Assembly: GCF_024758505.1 (NCBI RefSeq) | Contig: NZ_CP077970.1 | Coordinates: 5,084,001 to 5,148,000 of the forward strand | Reading direction: 5' to 3' | DNA: 64,000 nt | Source: Bradyrhizobium arachidis | GTDB taxonomy: Bacteria > Pseudomonadota > Alphaproteobacteria > Rhizobiales > Xanthobacteraceae | Shown here: positions 16,955 through 26,028 of the stretch, piece after piece | Layout: each line of letters starts with the position of its first letter | Position numbering within the stretch: position 1 is the stretch's first letter | Made by a program: the position numbers and the translations under genes | The notes under the pieces: model-generated | Databases searched by the model: none | What the model saw: only the letters and a program-made list of their open reading frames with translations | Told to the model about the DNA's origin: nothing

Positions 16955-17821
16955 ATGCATAGCGAATCCAGCCGCGACTTCCTCCAGTTCCACGACTTGG
17001 GCGCGGACACCATCCTATCCATCATCGAGCGCGCGCAAGTCCTCGCGGCGGCGTGGGATGACCGTGTCATGCCGCCGAGCCTGGCCGGCAAGCGCGTGGC
17101 GCTCATCGTCGACGACGGCGGATGGCGGAATACGACGGCCTTCGATCTCGGCATCCAGGCGATGGGGGGCATCTGCGTACGCTCGCCGGTGAGGTTCAAT
17201 GCCGCCGAGACAACGGCCGATCTGGCGAGATATCTCGACAACTGGTTCGACGTCCTGGTCGTACGAACCAGAGAGTTGTCGGCGCTGCGCGAGCTCGCAT
17301 CAAGCGCCGTCGCGCCGGTCGTCAACGCGAGAACGCGATCCAACCATCCTTGCGAAACGCTCGGCGATCTCGCCCATGTCTGGAGCAAGAGGACCAGGCT
17401 CGATGGCCTGAAGATCGTCGGCGTGTCCCCCTCCGCGAATATCCTCCGATCGTGGGTCGAGGCCTCGATCGCGCTGCCGCTCCAGGTGACGCAGGTCTAT
17501 CCGAAAGACTGGCATATCAAGGACATCGCGAGCGCGAACTTCATCGCCAGCACCAACCTAGACGCCCTGTTCGATGCGGACGTGATCATCACGGATTGCT
17601 GGCCTGACGGCGCACACGCGGATCAGCTCTTGAACTATCAGGTGTCCGCATCGCTGCTGGAGCGATGCCGCCCGGACGTCATGTTCCTGCCTTGCCCGCC
17701 CGTGACGCGAGGCCAAGAGGTCAGCGAAGACGCGATGTCACATCCCGCTTGTCAGAGCCCGGCTGCAAAAGCCTATCTTCTGCACGCACAGAACGCCCTG
17801 CTCGAATGGATCGCCGCATAG
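16955..17821 (+). CDS. Aspartate/ornithine carbamoyltransferase-family protein with altered substrate motif
   Basis: A 288-residue protein with the two-domain layout of ATCase/OTCase. The conserved HPCE motif is at 131-134 (SNHPCETLGDLAHV) and a region like the OTCase HCLP/RGxEV element is LPCPPVTRGQEVSED (245-259), though the His is replaced. The carbamoyl-phosphate loop, normally STRTR, reads GGWRNTT at residues 55-61, so only the arginine is kept. It may therefore bind a different phosphate donor, be a degenerate paralogue or have another role; calling it argF would not be justified. The gene and its flanks sit between two identical 22-bp direct repeats, suggesting insertion behind the MAPEG gene. 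Confidence 0.7.
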   Translation: MHSESSRDFLQFHDLGADTILSIIERAQVLAAAWDDRVMPPSLAGKRVALIVDDGGWRNTTAFDLGIQAMGGICVRSPVRFNAAETTADLARYLDNWFDVLVVRTRELSALRELASSAVAPVVNARTRSNHPCETLGDLAHVWSKRTRLDGLKIVGVSPSANILRSWVEASIALPLQVTQVYPKDWHIKDIASANFIASTNLDALFDADVIITDCWPDGAHADQLLNYQVSASLLERCRPDVMFLPCPPVTRGQEVSEDAMSHPACQSPAAKAYLLHAQNALLEWIAA

Positions 17822-17853
17822 CCCTGGCGAGATTGCCGCGGCGCCGACCGTTC

Positions 17854-17875
17854 GCGATCTTCAAGGTGGTTTGAG
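17854..17875 (+). repeat. 22-bp direct repeat, right copy
   Basis: Identical to 16901-16922. In the same frame it would encode the end of the MAPEG protein (AIFKVV and stop), but nothing upstream of it resembles the MAPEG gene. This marks the right edge of a 953-bp segment that looks inserted or duplicated. Confidence 0.9.
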
Positions 17876-17955
17876 GCATCCGAAAAGGAGCTGCAGGCTC
17901 CTGCAATCCGAGGTACCATCGCACGGGTTGAGGCAACCGAAGCGAAGGATTGCTG

Positions 17956-18300
17956 ATGCGGACCCTTTTGCCAGCCGTCGCAATGCTCGCGCTCGCCGGA
18001 TTTGGCGGCGAGGCGCAAGCGCAATGCCCCGAACTGACCCGCCTGCGCAGCGAGGCCGTCGAGGCCACAAAGCCGATGAATCGTGGATTGATGCCGGGTC
18101 GTTGCGATGCCTACATTCGCGCATCGCTCGCCTGGAGCGCCGTGGTCGACTACGCGAGCGACCATCGGGACGTCTGCGATATTTCCGACCGCTCGCTCGG
18201 CGAGTTCGAGAGATATCGCCGCGACGCCGTGACGGCGCGCAACAACGTCTGCGCCGGCCGCCCGATTCGGCCGTTTCCGGCAGAGATCATTTTGCGCTGA
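17956..18300 (+). CDS. Small exported protein of unknown function
   Basis: A 114-residue protein with a clear signal peptide (cleavage after EAQA) and three to four cysteines in the mature part (QCPEL, GRCDAY, DVCDIS, NNVCAG), suggesting disulfides in the periplasm. No family is recognised. ATG at 17956 is preceded by GAAGGA; a TTG two codons earlier is an alternative. Its 3' end overlaps the convergent membrane-protein gene by 14 bp. Confidence 0.65.
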   Translation: MRTLLPAVAMLALAGFGGEAQAQCPELTRLRSEAVEATKPMNRGLMPGRCDAYIRASLAWSAVVDYASDHRDVCDISDRSLGEFERYRRDAVTARNNVCAGRPIRPFPAEIILR

Positions 18301-18811
18301 GCGACGGCACGGCGGCGACGGCCGCCGTCCGCTCCTGCGGACGCACCATCAGGTAGAGCGCGGCGACGTGCGTGATCATCAACAGCGGGACGTAAATGAT
18401 CGGGATCGCATATGCGGCGCCCAAATCTCCGGCGTGGGCCGGGAGGCCGAGTTGGATCGCGTGATAGTAGTCGACGATAATGTCGATTGCTCCGACGAGA
18501 TTGAAGGCGACAACGAGCAGCCGGAAGAGCTGACGTACTCTCACGGCCAGGAGCGCCAGCATGGCGAGAACTCCGGTCGCGAGATCGGCATAGGCCGCGA
18601 AGGTCGCGAACTCCTCCGGCAGATTGCCGACGACGCCCGGAAGGATGAACACGAGTCCGAAGAAGCGGAAGCTGTGCAAGGTCGCGATCGCGCGCTGCGC
18701 TTCGACCCACTCGATCGACGTCAGTCGAGGCCAGACATAGACGGCGAAGCAAAGCAGCCAGGCGACATAGCCCAAGACGAGTTGGATGCGGAAAAGCGTT
18801 TCCGTTGACAT
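18287..18811 (-). CDS. Predicted integral membrane protein
   Basis: A 174-residue protein with about five hydrophobic segments (LVLGYVAWLLCFAVYVW, FFGLVFILPGVVG, LATGVLAMLALLAV, LFRLLVVAFNLVGAIDIIV, AIPIIYVPLLMITHVAALYLM). No soluble domain and no recognised family. The start at 18811 (MSTETLFRIQ) is chosen over the longer frame to 18853 because the hydrophobic part begins soon after it. It is divergent from the LysR gene, the classic arrangement for a LysR target, so this may be its regulated gene. Confidence 0.7.
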   Translation of the reverse strand: MSTETLFRIQLVLGYVAWLLCFAVYVWPRLTSIEWVEAQRAIATLHSFRFFGLVFILPGVVGNLPEEFATFAAYADLATGVLAMLALLAVRVRQLFRLLVVAFNLVGAIDIIVDYYHAIQLGLPAHAGDLGAAYAIPIIYVPLLMITHVAALYLMVRPQERTAAVAAVPSLSAK

Positions 18812-18925
18812 GTGGTGTCCCTGTCGGAAGCAGATGAGTGCGGTGTCGAACACCGCGGCGGTCCCTCGTTTGAGAGACTATGACCGCTTCCTGCGAGCGA
18901 CTATCCGCGATAATGTCGATGGGCC
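18812..18925. promoter_or_regulatory. Divergent promoter region between membrane-protein gene and lysR-type gene
   Basis: The 114-bp spacer separates two divergent starts, as is usual for a LysR regulator and its target. A T-N11-A type operator is expected here, but I could not fix a single convincing site by eye. Confidence 0.4.
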
Positions 18926-19885
18926 ATGAAGCAAAACTTCACAGTTCGACGCGGCGCGCTCGACGGGGTGGAGGCATTCCTCAGGGTTGCCCAGCACAGG
19001 AGCTTCCGCCGGGCAGCCGCCGAGCTCAGGGGGACTCCATCTGCGGTCAGCCAGGCCATCCACGCGCTTGAGGCGCGCGTCGGCGCGGCGCTGTTTATTC
19101 GCACGACGCGCAGCGTCGGCTTGTCCGAAGCCGGCGAACGTTTCCTGTCGCGGGCAAAGCCCGCCTTCGAAGAGCTCGTTGCCGCAAGCGAAGCTGCGCG
19201 CGAGCTGGGACAGCGGCCGGTCGGATTGCTGCGCCTCGCCGTCCCTCGTGCGGTCGTCCCGCTGATCCTGGAGCCGGTGATCGCCTCATTCTGCCAGGCC
19301 TATCCCGAGATTGAAGTGGAGATTGCCGCGAGCGAGGAAATGGTGGATCTGGCTGCGGGCGGCTTCGATGCCGGCATCCGCCTCGGCCAGTTCATCGCGC
19401 CCGACATGGCGGCCGTGCGGCTGACGGCGCCCTTCCCGCTCATCGTCGTCGGGAGCCCCGCCTATTTGCGCGGGCGGAAGCGGCCGGCGGACATCGAGGA
19501 TCTGCGTGATCACGCCTGCCTGCGGGTGCGTCGCTCAAACGGATCAATCGCGCCGTGGCCCTTTGTGGATGGCAACAAAACGCTCGAAGCCATCGTTTCA
19601 GGGCCGCTCATCGCGCACGATTACTCCACGCTACTCGGAGCGGCGATCCAGGGGGTGGGCCTGGCGCAGGTGCCAGCTCCGCTCGCCAGGGCGCCGATTG
19701 CCGACGGGCGATTACTTGCACTTTTGACGCCTTTTGCGGTCACGAGTCCTGGGGTCTTTCTCTATCATCCGGGAAAACGCCAAGTCTTGCCCAGGCTCCG
19801 GGCCTTCATTGAGCACGTCAAATACCGGAGCGCCCAAAAACCGCGCGCAGCGACGAACTCTCTTGCGCGCAAGAAAGCGGGCTGA
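18926..19885 (+). CDS. LysR-family transcriptional regulator
   Basis: A 319-residue regulator. The N-terminal winged helix (about residues 10-70) contains FLRVAQHRSFRRAAAELRGTPSAVSQAIHALE and LFIRTTRSVGLSEAGE, and the rest forms the periplasmic-binding-protein-like effector domain. The C-terminal 15 residues are basic. The gene faces away from the small membrane-protein gene, which it may control. Sequence places it in the large group annotated as LTTR of the DsdC/AaeR type, but the effector is not known. Confidence 0.9.
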   Translation: MKQNFTVRRGALDGVEAFLRVAQHRSFRRAAAELRGTPSAVSQAIHALEARVGAALFIRTTRSVGLSEAGERFLSRAKPAFEELVAASEAARELGQRPVGLLRLAVPRAVVPLILEPVIASFCQAYPEIEVEIAASEEMVDLAAGGFDAGIRLGQFIAPDMAAVRLTAPFPLIVVGSPAYLRGRKRPADIEDLRDHACLRVRRSNGSIAPWPFVDGNKTLEAIVSGPLIAHDYSTLLGAAIQGVGLAQVPAPLARAPIADGRLLALLTPFAVTSPGVFLYHPGKRQVLPRLRAFIEHVKYRSAQKPRAATNSLARKKAG

Positions 19886-19955
19886 CGATCGCCATCGAAT
19901 TGCGAGACCTGGATGGCCGGTACAAGCCGGCCATCCAGGCGCATCGTTTCCTCGC

Positions 19956-20936
19956 CTACCCCTCCGGCAGCCCCAGCATCAACTGCATGTTCTGCACGGC
20001 GGCGCCCGAGGCGCCCTTGCCGAGATTGTCCAGCCGCGCGACCAGCACCGCCTGGTGGTACTTGTCGCTGGCGAAGACGTAGAGCTCCAGCATGTTGGTC
20101 TCGTTGAGGGCCTCCGGCTCGAGCCGGCCGGTCTTGGTCGCCTCGTTCTGCAGCGGCATCACCGAGACGAACTTTGAGCCGGCGTAACGCCTGGCGAGCG
20201 CGGCGTGCAGATCAGCACCGCTCGGCTTGCCCGGCAGCGTGTCGAGCTGCAACGGCACCGAGACCAGCATGCCCTGCCGGTAGTTGCCGACGGAGGGAAT
20301 GAAGATCGGCCGCCGCGACAGCTTCGAATAGAGCTGCATCTCCGGCAGATGCTTGTGCTCGAAGCCGAGACCGTAGAGCTCGAACGACGGCGCGCTGCCG
20401 TCCTCGAAGCTTGCGATCATCGACTTGCCGCCGCCCGAATAGCCGCTCACCGCGTTGACGGTGACGGGATAGTCCGGCGGCAGCAGGCCGGCATCGACGA
20501 TCGGCCGCAGCAGCGCGATCGCGCCGGTCGGATAGCAGCCGGGATTGGAGACCTTCTTCGCGGCCCTGATCTTGTCGGCCTGGTCGGGCGCGAGCTCGGC
20601 GAAACCATAGGCCCAGTCCGGCGCGACCCGGTAGGCCGTCGAGGCGTCGAGCACCTTCGGCCCCGACGCGCCCATGCTGTCGATCAGCGCGACCGTTTCC
20701 TTGGCGGCATCGTCAGGCAGGCAGAGAATGACGAGATCCGTCTCCTCCATCAGCGCCTTCTTGGCCGCGGGGTCCTTGCGCTTGTCGTCGGGAATCGTCT
20801 TGACGACGACGTCGTTCGACAGCCGCAGCCGCTCGTTGATGCCGAGCCCGGTGGTGCCGGAGCCGCCATCGACGAACACGGCGGGTTTGGTGGCAGCACC
20901 CGCGGTCGGCGCCTGCTTGGTGTCGGTGAGGCTCAT
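19956..20936 (-). CDS. argC: N-acetyl-gamma-glutamyl-phosphate reductase (short, type 2)
   Basis: A 326-residue NADPH-dependent enzyme that reduces N-acetylglutamyl phosphate to the semialdehyde in arginine biosynthesis. The Rossmann motif is FVDGGSGTTGLG and the active-site Cys134 lies in SNPGCYPTGA. The short length and NEATKTGRLEPEALNETNMLEL region fit the type 2 AGPR. The start overlaps the stop of the PaiB gene by four bases, so the two are translationally coupled. It is not near other arg genes except the unusual carbamoyltransferase-like gene 2 kb away. Confidence 0.93.
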   Translation of the reverse strand: MSLTDTKQAPTAGAATKPAVFVDGGSGTTGLGINERLRLSNDVVVKTIPDDKRKDPAAKKALMEETDLVILCLPDDAAKETVALIDSMGASGPKVLDASTAYRVAPDWAYGFAELAPDQADKIRAAKKVSNPGCYPTGAIALLRPIVDAGLLPPDYPVTVNAVSGYSGGGKSMIASFEDGSAPSFELYGLGFEHKHLPEMQLYSKLSRRPIFIPSVGNYRQGMLVSVPLQLDTLPGKPSGADLHAALARRYAGSKFVSVMPLQNEATKTGRLEPEALNETNMLELYVFASDKYHQAVLVARLDNLGKGASGAAVQNMQLMLGLPEG

Positions 20937-21601
20937 GGTACGCTCCTTTCGAGCTTGTTGGTTTCGCCTGCAAACGCGTCGGGCCGCGCCTGCCGCATCA
21001 GGTCCGCAATCGCTTGCGAGCCGGGATCAGTCTGCGAGTCGAGCGCGACCGCAACGGCCGCATAGTCAGCTTCGGACTTGTGCTGGTTGAGCTTGAAGCT
21101 GCCCTCGACCTCTTCGACCGTCATCACCAGACCCACGATCGCCTTCTTCATCGCTTCGAGCCGTCCTGCCGTCATCTTGCCTGACGTCCACGGCTTCTTC
21201 GGCAACAACCAGTCCTCGAACTTGGCGCTGAGCGTATCGACCTGCACCGCCAGCTCAGCGTCCGACAGAGCGCGCACCGGCCCTGTCAGATGCACCGACT
21301 GGTAGAGCCAGGTCGGCACCTGGTCCGGCGAGACGTACCAATCCGGCGATACATAGGCATCCGGACCGTTGATCGCGAACAGCCAGGACGCCTGCCCGTC
21401 CGCCAGCTTTACCAGCGGATTGTGACGGGCAACATGAAAGGCGGCCTGCGGCGTGCCGTCGGCGGCGTAGGTCAGATAGAATGGCAGCGCAGATGCGACG
21501 GGCTTCTTGCCGTCAAAGGCGCAGACGGTGCCAAAACCGCGCGCGTCCGCAAATCTGAGGCTTGCGGCGCGGTCCTGCTTGAAAAAGGGCGGTGTGTACA
21601 T
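20933..21601 (-). CDS. FMN-binding negative transcriptional regulator, PaiB family
   Basis: A 222-residue protein with a flavin-binding split-barrel fold. The N-terminus MYTPPFFKQDR, the segment AFHVARHNPL and the conserved SPDWYVSPDQVPTWLYQSVHLTG signature are typical of PaiB, which represses protease and sporulation genes in Bacillus; in proteobacteria its role is unclear and it may be an FMN-dependent enzyme. It is co-transcribed with argC (4-bp overlap). Confidence 0.88.
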   Translation of the reverse strand: MYTPPFFKQDRAASLRFADARGFGTVCAFDGKKPVASALPFYLTYAADGTPQAAFHVARHNPLVKLADGQASWLFAINGPDAYVSPDWYVSPDQVPTWLYQSVHLTGPVRALSDAELAVQVDTLSAKFEDWLLPKKPWTSGKMTAGRLEAMKKAIVGLVMTVEEVEGSFKLNQHKSEADYAAVAVALDSQTDPGSQAIADLMRQARPDAFAGETNKLERSVP

Positions 21602-21995
21602 CTCGAACTCCTGGCTGGGCCTCCTAAGGGGGCCGCCGGATCAGATCGCACTGACAGGAGAAAGAATGCCGCGGATCGGGTCCAGCGGCAAAGACGATGA
21701 TCTCAAACGCGATCGACCGCCCAAACCGCAGAGCTGCGGCGGCGGCGACGGGCGAACAAAATGGTCGCGGCGTTGATCATGGCGCGCGGCTATAAGGCCG
21801 GCGGGTTCCCCGGTCAAGCCCAAATTGCTGCGACACAACAGCAGCGTGCCATCAGCAAGATGCGCGCTAAATTGGAAGTTGTAGCGGAATTTCCTTTCGC
21901 AAAGGGGGTTCCGGAGTACGACTGACGTCGCCAGACTCCGCCAGTCCGTGCCATCAGCGCAACGAAGCCCCAGGATACCAGATCAGGACCCTGCC
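21602..21995. other. Intergenic region with one doubtful short frame
   Basis: About 390 bp between divergent paiB and MBL-hydrolase genes. The promoters of both must lie here. Apart from the doubtful 54-codon frame at 21761-21925 I see nothing coding, and no repeat or terminator. Confidence 0.4.
21761..21925 (+). CDS. Possible small ORF of unknown function
   Basis: A 54-codon frame from ATG 21761 to TGA 21923-21925, with a moderately charged, helical middle (QQQRAISKMRAKLEVVAEF). The ribosome-binding site is weak (GACGGG at a long distance) and no homologue is recognised. It could be real or chance; the open frame is short enough to occur randomly at this GC content. Confidence 0.2.
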   Translation: MVAALIMARGYKAGGFPGQAQIAATQQQRAISKMRAKLEVVAEFPFAKGVPEYD

Positions 21996-22991
21996 ATGAC
22001 CAAGATTACCCGTCGTGCCACGCTAGCCGGCGCCGCCGCCTCGGCGCTGCTGCCCTTCGTGAAGACGCCGCCCGCCTACGCCGCGGCGCCGCTGGCCGAG
22101 AAGCAGAATGCGAGCTTCTACCGCTACAATGTCGGCACCCACCAGGTCACCGTGGTCTGCGACGGCGTGTCCACCGTCAACCTCGCGGACAATTACGCGG
22201 CCGGCGCCACCAAGGACGAGATCAACAAGGTCTTTGCCGAGCACCATCTGCCGACCGACAAGGTGACCCACACCTTCAATCCGGTCGTCGTCAACACCGG
22301 GCCAAAACTCGTCGTGATCGACACCGGGCTCGGGCCCGACCAGTTCGCGCAGACCAAGGGCAAGGTCGGGCAGTTCCACAACAACCTCGCCGCCGCCAGC
22401 ATCGATCGCGCGGCGGTGGACACCGTCATCATCTCCCACTTCCACGGCGATCACATCAACGGCCTGCTCGCCGCCGAGAACAAGCCGGCCTTCGCCAATG
22501 CCGAGATCCTGGTGCCGGCGGTGGAGTGGAAGTTCTGGATGGACGACGGCGAGATGAGCAAGGGAATGGGCAATCCCATCCTCGAAAACAACTTCAAGAA
22601 CATCCGCCGCGTGTTCGACGCGCTCGGCCGCAAGGTGACGCAATACGAATCCGGCAAGGAGGTCGCACCAGGCATTACTGCGGTCGCGAGCCCCGGGCAC
22701 ACGCCGGGCCACAGCTCCTTCGTCGTCGCGTCGGGATCGGAGAAGGTGCTGGTGCAGGTCGACATCACCGCGGGTGCCGCGTTCCTGTTCGTCAAGCATC
22801 CCGAGTGGAATATCGCCTCCGACGTCGACAAGCCGCTGGCGCAGGCGACGCGGCGCAAGTTGTACGACATGGCCATTGCCGAGAAGATGCCCATCCAGGC
22901 CTTCCACGCCGCTTTCCCCGGCCTGGTCCGCGTCGAGAAGGATGGCGCCGGCTATCGCTGGATCCCGTCGATCTGGAACGCCTCGCTCTAA
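21996..22991 (+). CDS. Tat-exported metallo-beta-lactamase-fold hydrolase
   Basis: A 331-residue protein. The N-terminus has a twin-arginine signal (TRRATLAGAAASALLP, cleavage near AYAA), so the folded enzyme goes to the periplasm. The MBL zinc motif is SHFHGDHING (His148, His150, Asp152, His153), followed by ASPGHTPGHS. The family includes lactonases, glyoxalase-like and organophosphate hydrolases. The ATG at 21996 is chosen because the signal peptide starts there and AGGA lies upstream; a GTG at 21948 would add 16 non-signal residues. Confidence 0.88.
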   Translation: MTKITRRATLAGAAASALLPFVKTPPAYAAAPLAEKQNASFYRYNVGTHQVTVVCDGVSTVNLADNYAAGATKDEINKVFAEHHLPTDKVTHTFNPVVVNTGPKLVVIDTGLGPDQFAQTKGKVGQFHNNLAAASIDRAAVDTVIISHFHGDHINGLLAAENKPAFANAEILVPAVEWKFWMDDGEMSKGMGNPILENNFKNIRRVFDALGRKVTQYESGKEVAPGITAVASPGHTPGHSSFVVASGSEKVLVQVDITAGAAFLFVKHPEWNIASDVDKPLAQATRRKLYDMAIAEKMPIQAFHAAFPGLVRVEKDGAGYRWIPSIWNASL

Positions 22992-23030
22992 GGCATTCCC
23001 GTGTGCTGACCGGGCGGCTCGCCTGCCCGG

Positions 23031-23561
23031 TCAGATCACGCGCCAGATCCATTCCATGATTTTTGCCATGACGTCGCCGAACAGAAGCAGCACCGCCGAC
23101 CACACCAGCGCCGAGATGAAATTGGCGGCCTGAAAGCTCCAATACGGCATTTCGAAAATGCCGGCGGCGAGCGGGACCGAGGCGCGCAAGGGTCCGAAGA
23201 AGCGGCCGATGAAGATGCTTGGCACACCCCAGCTCTTCACGAAGGCTTCGCCGCGCGGCAGGAGGTCCGGATAGCGCGACAAAGGCCACATCTGCGCGAC
23301 GTGCTCCTTGTAGCGGAAACCGAACCAGTAGGAGACCCAGTCGCCGAGCGCAGCGCCGAGGCCACCGGCGATCCAGACCGGATAGAAGCTGATGCCGCTG
23401 ACGCCGATCAGGGCACCGATTGCGACCAGCGCGCCCCAGGCCGGGATGACGAGCGAGATGAAGGCGAGCGATTCACCGAACGCCAGCAGGAACACGATCG
23501 GTGCGGCCCAGGCTTGATGCTCGCGCACGAATTCAGCCAGTGCGTGCGCATACTGCTCCAT
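23031..23561 (-). CDS. DedA-family membrane protein
   Basis: A 176-residue multi-pass membrane protein with the DedA/SNARE-associated domain: FGESLAFISLVIPAWGALVAIGALIG, GDWVSYWFGFRYKE and the conserved FIGRFFGPLRASVPLAAGIFEMPYWSF region. Members act as lipid flippases or in membrane homeostasis. The start at 23561 (MEQYAHALAEF) fits the family N-terminus; the frame is open to 23717 without support. Converges with the MBL hydrolase and diverges from parE. Confidence 0.88.
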   Translation of the reverse strand: MEQYAHALAEFVREHQAWAAPIVFLLAFGESLAFISLVIPAWGALVAIGALIGVSGISFYPVWIAGGLGAALGDWVSYWFGFRYKEHVAQMWPLSRYPDLLPRGEAFVKSWGVPSIFIGRFFGPLRASVPLAAGIFEMPYWSFQAANFISALVWSAVLLLFGDVMAKIMEWIWRVI

Positions 23562-23883
23562 CTCTAAAAATGCCTTCCCCGCCCCGCCGTGTGTCCAGAC
23601 CGCGGTCCTGCCGCGTATGCCCAGCCTGTCTTGGTCAATCGAACAAAACTCGTAAGCCACTGCCTTGCGTGACTTCAAGTCACAAAGGCCGGTTAAGGGC
23701 GGCTTCGCCTCGGCCAACGCGTCACATTGCCGGGATTTCGGGCTGCTCCGGCGTAAATTCGCCGGGATTGGCTCGCAACGACGCCGATCTCCGGCCCGCC
23801 ACGGTCACCTTTTCAGCCTATCCATGGCATAGTCGGCCTAACCGATTCGCCGTCGCGGCGCCGCTCCAGCTACATCAAGACAA
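23562..23883. other. Divergent intergenic region between dedA-like gene and parE
   Basis: About 320 bp without a supported gene. It must contain promoters for both neighbours. The short palindrome-like TGACTTCAAGTCA near 23671 is the only notable sequence; no terminator or repeat is seen. Confidence 0.4.
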
Positions 23884-25938
23884 ATGTCCAAGCCATTGAA
23901 AAAGCCTTCGAAATCAAAAGACACCGACCTCTTCGAGGGCACCGAGCCGAAATCGCGCGCGCCCCTCAAGGTGGCCTCCCGCGGAACCGGCGGCGAAGCC
24001 GACTACACCGCGGCCGACATCGAGGTGCTCGAGGGCCTGGAGCCGGTCCGGCGCCGGCCCGGCATGTATATCGGCGGCACCGACGAGAAGGCGCTGCATC
24101 ACCTCTTCGCCGAAGTGATCGACAACTCGATGGACGAGGCCTTGGCGGGGCACGCGACCTTCATCGGGGTCGAGCTGAGCGCAGACGGATTTTTGACCGT
24201 CACTGACAACGGACGCGGCATTCCGGTCGACCCACATCCAAAGTTCCCGAAGAAGTCGGCGCTCGAAGTCATCATGTGCACGCTGCATTCGGGCGGCAAG
24301 TTCGACAGCAAGGTCTACGAGACTTCGGGCGGTCTGCACGGCGTCGGCATTTCCGTCGTGAACGCACTGTCCTCGCTCCTCGAGGTCGAGGTCGCGCGCA
24401 GCCAAAAACTCTATCGCATGACGTTCGAGCGCGGCCATCCCAAGGGCAAGCTCGAGGACCTCGGCAAGATCAACAACCGCCGCGGCACGCGCGTGCGCTT
24501 CAAGCCTGACACCGACATCTTTGGCGCCAAGGCCGCGTTCAAGCCGCAGCGCCTGTTCAAGATGACGCGCTCCAAGGCCTATCTGTTCGGCGGCGTCGAG
24601 ATCCGCTGGAATTGCGCGCCCGAGCTTCTCAAGGGCGTCGAGGACGTGCCGGCGGAAGCGACGTTCCATTTCCCCGGCGGTCTGAAGGATTATCTGGCCG
24701 CCGCGATTCACGCCGACACGCTGGTGCATCCCGACATCTTCTCCGGCAAGTCGGGTCGCAACGGCGCGCACGGCGCCTGCGAATGGGCGGTGGCATGGAC
24801 TGCCGATGCCGACGGTTTCCTCTCCTCCTACACCAACACGGTGCCGACGCCGGACGGCGGTACCCACGAATCCGGCCTGCGCAGCGCGCTGTTGCGCGGC
24901 CTGAAGGATCACGCCGAGCGCGTCGGCCAGGGCAAGCGCGCGGCCTCCGTCACGTCTGAAGACGTCATGGTGGGCGCGGCCGTGATGCTCTCGGTGTTCG
25001 TGCGCGAGCCGGAATTCCAGGGCCAGACCAAGGACCGCCTCGCCACCGCGGAGGCCCAGCGCATCGTCGAACAGGCGATGAAGGATCCGTTCGACCATTG
25101 GCTGTCGGGCAATCCGAACCAGGCCAACAGGCTGCTCGATTTCGTGATCGACCGCGCCGAAGAGCGCTTGCGCCGGCGCCAGGAAAAGGAGACCGCGCGC
25201 AAGACTGCCGGCAAGAAGCTGCGCCTGCCCGGCAAGCTCGCCGACTGCACCGATGCCGGCACTGAAGGCTCCGAGCTCTTCATCGTCGAGGGCGACTCGG
25301 CCGGCGGCAGCGCCAAGCAGGCGCGCGACCGCAAGACCCAGGCCGTGCTGCCCTTGCGCGGCAAGATTCTCAACGTCGCATCCGCCGGCAAGGACAAGCT
25401 GACGGCGAATGCACAGCTCAGCGATCTCGTGCAGGCGATCGGCTCCGGCACACTCGCGCAATATCGCGAAGAGGATTTGCGCTATCAGCGCATCATCATC
25501 ATGACCGACGCCGACGTCGACGGCGCGCACATCGCTTCGCTCCTCATCACCTTCTTCTACCGGCAGATGCCGCGGCTGATCGACGAGGGCCACCTCTTCC
25601 TCGCGGTGCCGCCGCTCTACAAGCTGACCCACGGCTCCAAATCGGTCTACGCCCGCGACGACGCGCACAAGGAGGCGCTGCTCAGGAGCGAGTTCAACGC
25701 CAACGCCAAGGTCGAGGTGAACCGCTTCAAAGGCCTCGGCGAGATGATGCCGGCGCAACTGAAGGAAACCACCATGGACCCGAGCAAGCGGACGCTGCTC
25801 AAGGTGGTCCTGCTGGCCGACGACCGCGACACCACGGCCGATTCGGTGGAACGCTTGATGGGGACCAAAGCGGAGGCACGTTTTGCCTTCATCACGGACA
25901 AGGCCGAGTTCGCCAGCGAAGACTTGCTCGACGTCTGA
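23884..25938 (+). CDS. parE: DNA topoisomerase IV subunit B
   Basis: A 684-residue type IIA topoisomerase ATPase subunit that decatenates replicated chromosomes with ParC. The GHKL ATPase motifs DNSMDEALAG, DNGRGIPVD and GGLHGVGISVVNAL are present, followed by the transducer and the TOPRIM domain (EGDSAGGSAKQARDRKTQAVLPLRGK, later MTDADVDGAHI) and the C-terminal RFKGLGEMMPAQLKETTMDP. The single-residue differences from GyrB, and the short N-terminal extension, fit ParE. Its last 75 bases are repeated in decayed form at 27095-27172 after the first porin gene. Confidence 0.95.
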   Translation: MSKPLKKPSKSKDTDLFEGTEPKSRAPLKVASRGTGGEADYTAADIEVLEGLEPVRRRPGMYIGGTDEKALHHLFAEVIDNSMDEALAGHATFIGVELSADGFLTVTDNGRGIPVDPHPKFPKKSALEVIMCTLHSGGKFDSKVYETSGGLHGVGISVVNALSSLLEVEVARSQKLYRMTFERGHPKGKLEDLGKINNRRGTRVRFKPDTDIFGAKAAFKPQRLFKMTRSKAYLFGGVEIRWNCAPELLKGVEDVPAEATFHFPGGLKDYLAAAIHADTLVHPDIFSGKSGRNGAHGACEWAVAWTADADGFLSSYTNTVPTPDGGTHESGLRSALLRGLKDHAERVGQGKRAASVTSEDVMVGAAVMLSVFVREPEFQGQTKDRLATAEAQRIVEQAMKDPFDHWLSGNPNQANRLLDFVIDRAEERLRRRQEKETARKTAGKKLRLPGKLADCTDAGTEGSELFIVEGDSAGGSAKQARDRKTQAVLPLRGKILNVASAGKDKLTANAQLSDLVQAIGSGTLAQYREEDLRYQRIIIMTDADVDGAHIASLLITFFYRQMPRLIDEGHLFLAVPPLYKLTHGSKSVYARDDAHKEALLRSEFNANAKVEVNRFKGLGEMMPAQLKETTMDPSKRTLLKVVLLADDRDTTADSVERLMGTKAEARFAFITDKAEFASEDLLDV

Positions 25939-26028
25939 AGCAGGACGGTGGCGCCGCAGGCGCACCTCCGGTTCCGCACTGTATCCGCAGTGTCACAGAC
26001 TTTTTCTCAGATACCATTTAGTTCCCGC

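Noticed and set aside
23914..25965. 683-codon open frame antisense to parE
   Set aside because: It mirrors the whole parE gene and shows the low-complexity His/Arg/Val composition of a shadow frame; parE is certain.
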